Notes under the pieces: model-generated
The model's database searches: none
Told to the model about the DNA's origin: nothing
What the model saw: the letters and a program-made list of their open reading frames with translations, nothing else
DNA from: Glycine soja
Lineage: Eukaryota; Streptophyta; Magnoliopsida; Fabales; Fabaceae
NCBI RefSeq assembly: GCF_004193775.1
Contig: NC_041021.1
Span: forward strand, 16,294,543 to 16,358,542
DNA: 64,000 nucleotides
Reading direction: 5' to 3'
Translations under genes and position numbers: made by a program
In this document: positions 33,573-46,100 of the stretch, in pieces
Layout of the letters: every line of letters begins with the position of its first letter
Numbering within the stretch: position 1 is the first letter of the stretch

Positions 33573-35446
33573 GTTGGTTCCTAAGTTGTGGTTCTTTCTT
33601 GTTGGGGGTTTATAAAAAAGGTAAAAGCTAAGGTTCCAAAAGAACTCATGATAAGCATGATAAGAAAGAAGAAAGAACTATGCAATAACAAGATAAACTA
33701 GGTGTGGCTAGTAAAGAAAATAAACTATGAAAGTAAGCAAGAAATTAAAGTGAAAGAAATGTAAACTAGGCGGATCCTAAGAGTGTCTGGATGACCTCAT
33801 TTAAGGTTCCCAACAAAACACTAACTATCCTAACGAAGTATTGCCTAAAATTATTAGACTCAAATGGAAGTAGGGTGAACTATTGGAGGCTCCCAACTTA
33901 CTTCCAATGAAAGGTCTTTTTGTTACAAAATTTTAAAGCAATGAAGGTAAGTAAATTCTCAATTAAAAAAATTACAAAAAGGTCCTCAATTTTGGTGGTT
34001 GTTCTCTCTTTGGTGATTCACTCAATTTGGAGTGCTTCTTAGTTCAATAGCTCTTAAGGTGGTTGGCCCCTTGCTTCTTGACTCAAATTCTTCAAGGGAT
34101 GGCACCAATCCTCCTTTCCAATTCCCTCTTTGGCAACTCACAAACAAGGAAACAAAGAGACAAGCAATAGCCAAAGACCAAAAAAATGAAATGAAAGCTA
34201 AGCCAATAGAGTTTTAACAAGAAAAATTGTCAAGGATTATTCAACAATTAAAGCAATGAGAAACACATAAAAGCAAGCTAGGACTCAAAGAGAAACCTAG
34301 AATGGCTCTAGAGTAGAGTAGAAAAACTGGAAAAAAAAAAGACTCCAGAAACCTCTAGTTTTGGCACTTGTTTTCACAATAATTTTCAATTGAAATTTCA
34401 GAACTAAGATTGGTATAAAATAGGCACCAATTATAGAACAAATTTCAAGCCAAAACAACAAGCACACACTTCCTTTTCCCTTTTTTTTTCCTGGACACTG
34501 ATTTTTCTACCAACTTGTGTGATTTTTATTATTTTTTACTTTTATCCAAATCACTTGGTTCCTTTTTTTTATAATTTTGGTACAGAATTCAGCTCAAACT
34601 TCGTAGTGGCCAATTCATTTATACAAGTTCATATGTTCAAGCTGCCAACACGAGCGATTTCAACCTAGAAATCAAGTGTAGTGTTTATGTTGCATAAGGC
34701 TTGGATAGTTACAATTTGTGTTTGCTTATGCTCAATTATCTTGAATAACACAATTCAAGAGAGCTTAAGACTTATTTTGATTCACAAATCCAGCCACAAC
34801 TCAGCACCACAACTCAACTTCATCATAGGCATCATGTAAGAAACATAGAAAACAAACAAAAGTTCAACAACAAGATTACTTCTGGGAATTGATTTAGAAC
34901 ATGTTATGAACTAAATAACATGCATGAATTAGACTCAAAATTAAAAAGATAGGCTAATAATGACAAGAATACATGAACAAATGTATCTAGAATTCAATCA
35001 ACATTATAAAAATGCAACACAAACATAGAACATAATGTGACAGTTATTATGACTAAACATGACTCTAAGACAACATGGATTAAGTGATTTACACTTAGAT
35101 TTTTGTGTTTTTTTTCTAATCAATATTTTTGGAAGAAAATTTAGATCTATAGGTTCAGCACAAGAAGGTTATGACTGAAAATTGATAGAACCTAAAATCA
35201 ACACAAAAACATGATTCAAGAGTAGATCTATAAAATTTGAACCATAGAAATGCAAGAACAAGTGTCGATCTAAGATTTAATCAGATTATTTTTTTGAATC
35301 TACTCTAAACAGAACCAAACCACAAGAAAATGGAGGATATACATGGAGAATATGATGAAGAACAAGGAATTAAAGTGAATTGACCGAACAAAAAGATAAA
35401 GGAAGCAAAAGAACATCACCTAGATGAAGATGCCCTTAATACCACA
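33573..35446 (-). other. 5' leader of the nested gypsy element, non-coding
   Basis: AT-rich with many short A and T runs. No supported ORF on either strand. The sequence next to the right LTR on the minus strand (TGGTATTAAGGGC, ~35432-35444) resembles a decayed TGGTATCAGAGC primer site. Confidence 0.5.
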
Positions 35447-36218
35447 TGATGTAGCTCCTATGTGGAGCTTGTAGGCCTTGGATCTTCTTTATCAATGGAA
35501 TCCTTTTCTTCTTGAAGATGAATGGCAGCAGAATGGAGAAGGAAGAAAGATGATTGGAGACACCACTACAAAGAGAAGATGAGTCAAGAAGAAGCTCACC
35601 ACCATAGGAAGCCATGGATAAGAGCTTGAAGGAAGGAGAAGGAGCACGAAATTTAGTGCCTGAAATGAGGTCTGAACTTTGGAGTGTAATTCTCAAATGA
35701 TCAAAGTTGAAAAAATGCACATACATGACCTCTACAAGTGTGCTTAGGTGTCATGAGGCATGTAAAACATGAAGGACATGCACAAAGTGTGACTATATGA
35801 TGTGGCAATGGGGTGTAGCAAGCAAATGCTCACCTCCCCCTCTAAAATTTAATTGGATTGGGCTTCTCCCAATTCAATTAAATTTATTTCCGACCACACA
35901 CATCAAATATTCACTTAATTCATGTGAAATTACAAAACTACCCCTAATACAAAAACTAGTCTTGGTGCCCTAAAATACAAGGGCTGAAAAATCCTACATT
36001 TCTAGGGTACCTTATCTATATTATGGAGTCCTAAATACAAGGCTAAAAAATAATGAAACCTTAATCTAATATGTATAAAGATAAGTGGGCTCATACTTAG
36101 CCCATGGGTCGGAAATCTACCCTAAGGCTCATGAGAACCCTAGGGCCTTCTCCTGCATCGCTGGCCCAATCTTCCTGGAGTCTTCTATCCAATGCCCTTG
36201 CGGGGTAGGATTGCATCA
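35447..36218 (-). repeat. Right (5') LTR of the nested gypsy element, 772 bp
   Basis: It begins TGATGTAGCTCC and ends gattgcatca. Relative to the left LTR it lacks a small segment near 35640 and about 165 bp at 35736, the latter including the TATAAATA box. It is followed by the target duplication gtatt (36219-36223). Confidence 0.85.
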
Positions 36219-36461
36219 GTATTGGCTCTACAAATTGAAAGGGAAGCAAGAGAGAGGGTGATAGAATCATTGCATGCGAAAGCTATGAAATGGATGGATA
36301 GGTTCGCTCTCACTCTGAATGGGAGTCAATAGCTTCGAAGGTTGTTAGCCAAAGCCAAGGCAATGGCAGATGTATACTCGGCTCTCGATGAAGTTCATGG
36401 GCTTTTCGATTACTGCCAACACATGGTCGAACTGATGTCCCGAATAATTAGGAACCGCTGA
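36219..36461 (+). pseudogene. Ogre-type ORF1, last part (element D)
   Basis: This continues the coiled-coil frame cut at 21681. It encodes a basic/acidic helix (EREARERVIESL), then MKWMDRFALTLNG, a TAG at 36330-36332, LAKAKAMADVYSA, and ends with IIRNR and TGA at 36459-36461. It is the C-terminus of the ORF1 begun at 20710; the two parts are separated only by the nested insertion. Confidence 0.7.
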
Positions 36462-36549
36462 AGCGTTTATGTTGTAATTATGCTTTGACTTTGGCAAGAT
36501 AAACAATGTTGTTTCTTAATGAAAATGAGATTTGATTTGACTCTATGTC

Positions 36550-36985
36550 TGTCGCAACATGCCCTTTTGCGGGCGAGCGAGGACGAGGCTCACGGGTGTG
36601 CTTTCCAAAGGAGGAAAGATGCGCGGAGTCGCCGCCAACGTTTATTTGTGGAAAACGTCGGAAAAACCGAAGGAAACCGGTAAAAACGAAAATTCTAAGT
36701 TCGGGAGTTGTATTTACGCTTGAGGAAGGTATTAGCACCTCCCACGTTTGTCTCAAAGGACAACAACCTATTTTTTAGAATTGTGGAAATTGTGTTACCT
36801 TAACTTTTATTTCTTTTAATTTTTTTGAGGTCGACAAAAGCGGGGCTTTTGCTCCTACGTACCCTCCATCAAAGAGGAAATCAGACCTGCGTAGTTCTTT
36901 CTTATGCGTGAATCAAGTGATTCTTTTTACTTGAAAGGTGATCATTTTAAGGCGTTGGACCTTAAAAATGATCCATTTTACTTGT
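36550..36985 (-). repeat. Internally deleted 3' LTR of element B
   Basis: This matches 414-850 of the element A LTR closely. At ~36985 it jumps to sequence equivalent to 2029 of element A. About 1.18 kb is therefore missing, including U3, the TATA box, the LTR start and the polypurine tract. Confidence 0.8.
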
Positions 36986-37196
36986 AAGACACTGATTTCG
37001 TCCGTCCTGCCCTTTCCGTGATGACGACTCTCGTCTCTACTCCTTCTTCTTTTCTGCACAACACACAACAAAATACAAACAACCACAAGATCAACAAACT
37101 ATACATATACACATTTGGGAAACGAAACAATCGGGAACATAACAAAGATCACATTTTCCCGTCAAGAGGATCCGCCCTTGACGATGAAAAAACTCT
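36986..37196 (-). other. 3' UTR of element B before the array
   Basis: Homologous to 2029-2260 of element A (shared phrases cactgatttcgtccgtcctg, gatgacgactctcgtct), diverging towards the array. Non-coding. Confidence 0.7.
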
Positions 37197-40100
37197 GGAG
37201 AATGGAGGATTGCACTAGAGGGTCCTCACAAGTCAATCACGAAGCATAGCTCCAAACTCTTGGGTGGAGGACGCATGAACGAAAACGAAATTCATGGGGC
37301 TCCGAAAAAAAAGGTTGAGAATGGAGTATTGCACTAAGCAATCACTACGCATAGCTCCAAACTCGAAGGTGGAGGACACATGAACGAAAGCGCAATTCAT
37401 GGGGGTCCGAAAAAGGGGTGGAGAATGGAGAATTGCACTAAGCAATCACTACGCATGACTCCAAACTCGAAGGTGGAGGACACATGAACGAAAACGCAAT
37501 TCATGGGACTCCGAAAAAGGGTTGAGAATGGAGAATTGCACTAAGCAATCACTACGCATAGCTCCAAACTCGAAGGTGGAGGACACATGAACGAAAGCGC
37601 AATTCATGGGGGTCCGAAAAAGGGGTGGAGAATGGAGAATTGCACTAAGCAATCACTACGCATGGCTCCAAACTCGAAGGTGGAGGACACATGAACGAAA
37701 ACGCAATTCATGGGACTCCGAAAAAGGGTTGAGAATGGAGAATTGCACTAAGCAATCACTACGCATAGCTCCAAACTCGAAGGTGGAGGACACATGAACG
37801 AAAACGCAATTCATGGGGCTCCGAAAAAGGGTTGAGAATGGAGAATTGCACTAAGCAATCACTACGCATAGCTCCAAACTCGAAGTTGGAGGACACATGA
37901 ACGAAAATGCAATTCATGGGGCTCCGAAAAAAAAGGTTGAGAATGTAGAATTGCAATAAGCAATCACTACGCATAGCTCCAAACTCGAAGGTGGGGGACA
38001 CGTGAACGGAAACGCAATTCATGGGACTCCGAAAAAGGTTGAGAATGGAGAATTACACTAAGCAATCACTACGCATAGCTCCAAACTTGAAGGTGGAGGA
38101 CACATGAACGAAAACGCAATTCATGGGACTCCGAAAAAGGTTGCGAATGGAGAATTGTACTAAGCAATCACTACGCATAGCTCCAAACTCGAAGTTGGAG
38201 GACACACGAACGAAAACGCAATTCATGGGACTCCGAGAAAGGTTGAGAATAGAGAATTGCACCAAGCAATCACTACGCATAGCTCCAAACTCGAAGGTGG
38301 AGGATACATGAATGAAAACGCAATTCATGGGACTCCGAAAAAGGGTTGAGAATGGAGAATTGCACTAAGCAATCACTACGCATAGCTGCAAACTCGAAGG
38401 TGAAGGACACATGAACGAAAACGCAATTCATGGGGCTCCAAAAAAGGGTTGAGAATGGAGAATTGCACTAAGCAATCACTACGCATAGCTCCAAACTCGA
38501 AGGTGGAGGACACGTGAACGAAAACGCAATTCATGGGACTCCGAAAAAGGGTTGAGAATGGAGAATTGCACTAAGCAATCACTACGCATAGCTCCAAACT
38601 CGAAGGTGGAGGACACATGAACGAAAACGCAATTCATGGGGCTCCGAAAAAGGGTTGAGAATGGAGAATTGCACTAAGCAATCACTACGCATAGCTCCAA
38701 ACTCGAAGTTGGAGGACACATGAACGAAAATGCAATTCATGGGGCTCCGAAAAAAAAGGTTGAGAATGTAGAATTGCAATAAGCAATCACTACGCATAGC
38801 TCCAAACTCGAAGGTGGGGGACACGTGAACGGAAACGCAATTCATGGGACTCCGAAAAAGGTTGAGAATGGAGAATTACACTAAGCAATCACTACGCATA
38901 GCTCCAAACTTGAAGGTGGAGGACACATGAACGAAAACGCAATTCATGGGACTCCGAAAAAGGTTGAGAATGGAGAATTGTACTAAGCAATCACTACGCA
39001 TAGCTCCAAACTCGAAGTTGGAGGACACACGAACGAAAACGCAATTCATGGGACTCCGAGAAAGGTTGAGAATAGAGAATTGCACCAAGCAATCACTACG
39101 CATAGCTCCAAACTCGAAGGTGGAGGATACATGAATGAAAACGCAATTCATGGGACTCCGAAAAAGGGTTGAGAATGGAGAATTGCACTAAGCAATCACT
39201 ACGCATAGCTGCAAACTCGAAGGTGAAGGACACATGAACGAAAACGCAATTCATGGGGCTCCAAAAAAGGGTTGAGAATGGAGAATTGCACTAAGCAATC
39301 ACTACGCATAGCTCCAAACTCGAAGGTGGAGGACACGTGAACGAAAACGCAATTCATGGGACTCCGAAAAAGGTTGAGAATGGAGAATTGCACTATGCAA
39401 TCACTACGCATAGCTCCAAACTCGAAGGTGGAGGACACATGAACGAAAATGCAATTCATGGGACTCCGAAAAAGGTTGAGAATGGAGAATTGCACTAAGC
39501 AATCACTATGCATAGCTCCAAACTCGAAGGTGGAGGACACACGAACGAAAACGCAATTCATGGGACTCCGAGAAAGGTTGAGAATGGAGAACTGCACCAA
39601 GCAATCACTACGCATAGCTCCAAACTCGAAGGTGGAGGATACATGAACGAAAACGCAATTCATGGGACTCCGAAAAAGGGTTGAGAATGGAGAATTGCAC
39701 TATGCAATCACTACGCATGGCTCCAAACTCGAAGGAGGAGGACAAATGAACGAAAACGCAATTCATGGGACTCCGAAAAAAGTTGAGAATGGAGAATTGC
39801 ACTAAGCAATCACTAGGAATAGCTCCAAACTCGAAGGTGGAGGACACATGCACGAAAACGCAAATTATGGGACTCCGAAAAAGTTTGAGAATGGAGAATT
39901 GCACTAAGCAATCACTAGGAATAGCTCCAAACTCGAAGGTGGAGGACACATGCACGAAAACGCAAATTATGGGACTCCGAAAAAGTTTGAGAATGGAAAA
40001 TTGCACTAAGCAATCACTACGCATAGCTCCAAACTCGAAGGTGGGGCACACGTGAACGAAAACGCAATTCATGGGACTCCGAAAAAGGGTTGAGAATGGA

Positions 40101-43100
40101 GGATTGCACTAAGCAATAACTACGCATAGCTCCAAACTCGAAGGTGGAGGACACAAGAACGAACAGGCAATTCATGGGACTCCGAAAAAGGGTTGAGATT
40201 GGAGAATTGCACTAAGCAATCACTACGCATGGCTCCAAACTCGAAGGTGGAGGACACATGAACGAAAACGCAATTCATGGGGCTCCGAAAAAGGGTTGAG
40301 AATGGAGAATTGCACTAAGCAATCACTACGCATAGCTCCAAACTCGAAGTTGGAGGACACATGAACGAAAATGCAATTCATGGGGCTCCGAAAAAAAAGG
40401 TTGAGAATGTAGAATTGCAATAAGCAATCACTACGCATAGCTCCAAACTCGAAGGTGGGGGACACGTGAACGGAAACGCAATTCATGGGACTCCGAAAAA
40501 GGTTGAGAATGGAGAATTACACTAAGCAATCACTACGCATAGCTCCAAACTTGAAGGTGGAGGACACATGAACGAAAACGCAATTCATGGGACTCCGAAA
40601 AAGGTTGAGAATGGAGAATTGTACTAAGCAATCACTACGCATAGCTCCAAACTCGAAGTTGGAGGACACACGAACGAAAACGCAATTCATGGGACTCCGA
40701 GAAAGGTTGAGAATAGAGAATTGCACCAAGCAATCACTACGCATAGCTCCAAACTCGAAGGTGGAGGATACATGAATGAAAACGCAATTCATGGGACTCC
40801 GAAAAAGGGTTGAGAATGGAGAATTGCACTAAGCAATCACTACGCATAGCTGCAAACTCGAAGGTGAAGGACACATGAACGAAAACGCAATTCATGGGGC
40901 TCCAAAAAAGGGTTGAGAATGGAGAATTGCACTAAGCAATCACTACGCATAGCTCCAAACTCGAAGGTGGAGGACACGTGAACGAAAACGCAATTCATGG
41001 GACTCCGAAAAAGGTTGAGAATGGAGAATTGCACTATGCAATCACTACGCATAGCTCCAAACTCGAAGGTGGAGGACACATGAACGAAAATGCAATTCAT
41101 GGGACTCCGAAAAAGGTTGAGAATGGAGAATTGCACTAAGCAATCACTATGCATAGCTCCAAACTCGAAGGTGGAGGACACACGAACGAAAACGCAATTC
41201 ATGGGACTCCGAGAAAGGTTGAGAATGGAGAACTGCACCAAGCAATCACTACGCATAGCTCCAAACTCGAAGGTGGAGGATACATGAACGAAAACGCAAT
41301 TCATGGGACTCCGAAAAAGGGTTGAGAATGGAGAATTGCACTATGCAATCACTACGCATGGCTCCAAACTCGAAGGAGGAGGACAAATGAACGAAAACGC
41401 AATTCATGGGACTCCGAAAAAAGTTGAGAATGGAGAATTGCACTAAGCAATCACTAGGAATAGCTCCAAACTCGAAGGTGGAGGACACATGCACGAAAAC
41501 GCAAATTATGGGACTCCGAAAAAGTTTGAGAATGGAGAATTGCACTAAGCAATCACTAGGAATAGCTCCAAACTCGAAGGTGGAGGACACATGCACGAAA
41601 ACGCAAATTATGGGACTCCGAAAAAGTTTGAGAATGGAAAATTGCACTAAGCAATCACTACGCATAGCTCCAAACTCGAAGGTGGGGCACACGTGAACGA
41701 AAACGCAATTCATGGGACTCCGAAAAAGGGTTGAGAATGGAGGATTGCACTAAGCAATAACTACGCATAGCTCCAAACTCGAAGGTGGAGGACACAAGAA
41801 CGAACAGGCAATTCATGGGACTCCGAAAAAGGGTTGAGATTGGAGAATTGCACTAAGCAATCACTACGCATGGCTCCAAACTCGAAGGTGGAGGACACAT
41901 GAACGAAAACGCAATTCATGGGACTCCGAAAAAGGGTGGAGAATGGAGAATTGCACTAAGCAATCACTACGCATGGTTCCAAACTCGAAGGTGGAGGACA
42001 CATGAACGAAAACGCCATTCATGGGACTCCGAAAAAGGGTTGAGAATGGAGAATTGCACTAAGCAATAACTACGCATAGCTCCAAACTCGAAGGTGGAGG
42101 ACACATGAACGAAAACGCAATTCATGGGACTCCGAAAAAGGTTGAGAATGGAGAATTGCACTAAGCAATCACTAGGCATAGCTCCAAACTCGAAGTTGGA
42201 GGACACATGAACGAAAACGCAAATTATGGGACTCCGAAAAAGGTTGAGAATTGAAAATTGCACTAACCAATCACTACGCATAACTCCAAACTCGAAGGTG
42301 GGGGACACGTGAACGAAAACGCAATTCATGGTACCCGAAAAACGTTCAGAATGGAGAATTGCACTAAGCAATCACTACGCATAGCTCCAAACTCGAAGGT
42401 GGAGGACAAATGAACAAAAACGCAATTCATGGGGCTCCGAAAAAGAGTTGAGAATTGAGAATGGCACTAAGCAATCACTTCGCAAAGCTCCAAACTCGAA
42501 GGTGGAGGACACATGAACGAAAACGCAATTCATGGGACTCCGAAAAAGGGTTGAGAATGGAGAATTGCACTAAGCAATCACTATGCATAGCTCCAAACTC
42601 GAAGGTGGAGGACACATGAACGAAAACGCAATTCATGGGACTCCAAAAAAGGTTGAGAATTGAGAATTGCACTAAGCAATCACTACGCATAGCTCCAGAC
42701 TCGAAGGTGGAGGACAAATGAACGAAAACGCAATTCATGGGGCTCCGAAATAGGGTTGAGAATGGAGAATTGCACTAAGCAATCACTACGCAAAGCTCCA
42801 AACTCGAAGGTGGAGGACACATGAACGAAAACGCAATTCATGGGACTCCGAAAAAAGGTTGAGAATGGAGAATTGCACTAAGCAATCACTACGCATGGCT
42901 CCAAACTCGAAGGCGGAGGACACATGAACGAAAACGCAATTCATGGGTCTCCGAAAAAGGGTGAAGAATGGAGAATTGCACTAACAATTACTACGCATAG
43001 CTCCAAACTCGAAGGTGGAGGACACATGAACGAAAACGCAATTCATGGGACTCCGAAAAAGGTTGAGAATGGAGAATTGCACTAAGCAATCACTACGCAT

Positions 43101-46100
43101 CGCTCCAGACTCGAAGGTGGAGGACACATGAACGAAAACGCAATTCATGGGACTCCCAAAAAGGGTTGAGAATGGAGAATTGCACTAAGCAATCACTACG
43201 CATAGCTCCAAACTCGAAGGTGGAGGACACATGAACGAAAGCGCAATTCATGGGGGTCCGAAAAAGGGGTGGAGAATGGAGAATTGCACTAAGCAATCAC
43301 TACGCATGGTTCCAAACTCGAAGGTGGAGGACACATGAACGAAAACGCAATTCATGGGACTCCGAAAAAGGTTGAGAATGGAGAATTTCACTAAGCAATC
43401 ACTAGGCATAGCTCCAAACTCGAAGTTGGAGGACACATGAACGAAAACGCAAATTATGGGACTCCGAAAAAGGTTGAGAATTGAAAATTGCACTAACCAA
43501 TCACTACGCATAACTCCAAACTCGAAGGTGGGGGACACGTGAACGAAAACGCAATTCATGGTACCCGAAAAACGTTAAGAATGGAGAATTGCACTAAGCA
43601 ATCACTACGCATAGCTCCAAACTCGAAGGTGGAGGACACATGAACGAAAACGCAATTCATGGGACTCCGTAAAAGGGTTGAGAATGGAGAATTGCACTAA
43701 GCAATCACTAGGCATACCTCCAAACTCGAAGGTGGAGGACCCATGAACGAAAACGCAATTCATGGGACTCCGAAAAAGGGTTGAGAATGGAGAATTGCAC
43801 TAAGCAATCACTACGCATAGCTCCAAACTCGAAGGTGGAGGACACATGAACGAAAGCGCAATTCATGGGGGTCCGAAAAAGGGGTGGAGAATGGAGAATT
43901 GCACTAAGCAATCACTACGCATGGTTCCAAACTCGAAGGTGGAGGACACATGAACGAAAACGCAATTCATGGGACTCCGAAAAAGGGTTGAGAATGGAGA
44001 ATTGCACTAAGCAATAACTACGCATAGCTCCAAACTCGAAGGTGGAGGACACATGAACGAAAACGCAATTCATGGGACTCCGAAAAAGGTTGAGAATGGA
44101 GAATTTCATTAAGCAATCACTAGGCATAGCTCCAAACTCGAAGTTGGAGGACACATGAACGAAAACGCAAATTATGGGACTCCGAAAAAGGTTGAGAATT
44201 GAAAATTGCACTAACCAATCACTACGCATAACTCCAAACTCGAAGGTGGGGGACACGTGAATGAAAACGCAATTCATGGTACCCGAAAAACGTTCAGAAT
44301 GGAGAATTGCACTAAGCAATCACTACGCATAGCTCCAAACTCGAAGGTGGAGGACAAATGAACAAAAACGCAATTCATGGGGCTCCGAAAAAGAGTTGAG
44401 AATTGAGAATTGCACTAAGCAATCACTTCGCAAAGCTCCAAACTCGAAGGTGGAGGACACATGAACGAAAACGCAATTCATGGGACTCCGAAAAAGGGTT
44501 GAGAATGGAGAATTGCACTAAGCAATCACTATGCATAGCTCCAAACTCGAAGGTGGAGGACACATGAACGAAAACGCAATTCATGGGACTCCGAAAAAGG
44601 TTGAGAATTGAGAATTGCACTAAGCAATCACTACGCATAGCTCCAGACTCGAAGGTGGAGGACAAATGAACGAAAACGCAATTCATGGGGCTACGAAATA
44701 GGGTTGAGAATGGAGAATTGCACTAAGCAATCACTACGCAAAGCTCCAAACTCGAAGGTGGAGGACACATGAACGAAAACGCAATTCATGGGACTCCGAA
44801 AAAGGGTTGAGAATGGAGAATTGCACTAAGCAATCACTATGCATAGCTCCAAACTCGAAGGTGGAGGACACATGAACGAAAACGCAATTCATGGGACTCC
44901 GAAAAAGGTTGAGAATTGAGAATTGCACTAAGCAATCACTACGCATAGCTCCAGACTCGAAGGTGGAGGACAAATGAACGAAAACGCAATTCATGGGGCT
45001 CCGAAATAGGGTTGAGAATGGAGAATTGCACTAAGCAATCACTACGCAAAGCTCCAAACTCGAAGGTGGAGGACACATGAACGAAAACGCAATTCATGGG
45101 ACTCCGAAAAAAGGTTGAGAATGGAGAATTGCACTAAGCAATCACTACGCATGGCTCCAAACTCGAAGGTGGAGGACACATGAACGAAAACGCAATTCAT
45201 GGGTCTCCGAAAAAGGGTTGAGAATGGAGAATTGCACTAAGCAATCACTATGCATAGCTCCAAACTCGAAGGTGGAGGACACATGAACGAAAACGCAATT
45301 CATGGGACTCCAAAAAAGGTTGAGAATGGAGAATTGCACTAAGCAATCACTATGCATAGCTCCAAACTCGAAGGTGGAGGACACATGAACGAAAACGCAA
45401 TTCATGGGACTCCAAAAAAGGTTGAGAATGGAGAATTGCACTAAGCAATCACTACGCATCGCTCCAGACTCGAAGGTGGAGGACACATGAACGAAAACGC
45501 AATTCATGGGACTCCCAAAAAGGGTTGAGAATGGAGAATTGCACTAAGCAATCACTACGCATAGCTCCAAACTCGAAGGTGGAGGACACATGAACGAAAG
45601 CGCAATTCATGGGGGTCCGAAAAAGGGGTGGAGAATGGAGAATTGCACTAAGCAATCACTACGCATGGTTCCAAACTCGAAGGTGGAGGACACATGAACG
45701 AAAACGCAATTCATGGGACTCCGAAAAAGGTTGAGAATGGAGAATTTCACTAAGCAATCACTAGGCATAGCTCCAAACTCGAAGTTGGAGGACACATGAA
45801 CGAAAACGCAAATTATGGGACTCCGAAAAAGGTTGAGAATTGAAAATTGCACTAACCAATCACTACGCATAACTCCAAACTCGAAGGTGGGGGACACGTG
45901 AACGAAAACGCAATTCATGGTACCCGAAAAACGTTAAGAATGGAGAATTGCACTAAGCAATCACTACGCATAGCTCCAAACTCGAAGGTGGAGGACACAT
46001 GAACGAAAACGCAATTCATGGGACTCCGTAAAAGGGTTGAGAATGGAGAATTGCACTAAGCAATCACTAGGCATACCTCCAAACTCGAAGGTGGAGGACC

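Larger units (their letters stand above)
21682..36218 (-). mobile_element. Defective gypsy element nested in D and split by SIRE1
   Basis: It is bounded by gtatt duplications. The LTRs are 21682-22622 plus 31937-31946 (left, 951 bp) and 35447-36218 (right, 772 bp, with deletions). Without SIRE1 and its duplication the element is about 5.2 kb. A polypurine tract (31947-31959, minus strand aagggggagggaa) and a primer-site-like sequence inside the right LTR fix a minus-strand orientation. Internal remains are a gag start with a zinc knuckle and a shrunken RT. It cannot be autonomous. Confidence 0.85.
18863..36549 (+). mobile_element. Element D: Ogre-like Ty3/gypsy element, split by nested insertions
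   Basis: The visible parts are the 5' LTR, the primer binding site, a leader and an ORF1 pseudogene (20710-21681 and 36219-36461). The block 21682-36218 is an inserted element. Element B abuts at 36550, apparently inserted just after ORF1. Gag, pol and the 3' LTR, if present, lie to the right of the window. The extra ORF1 before gag and the tRNA-Arg-type primer site are typical of Ogre. Confidence 0.75.
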
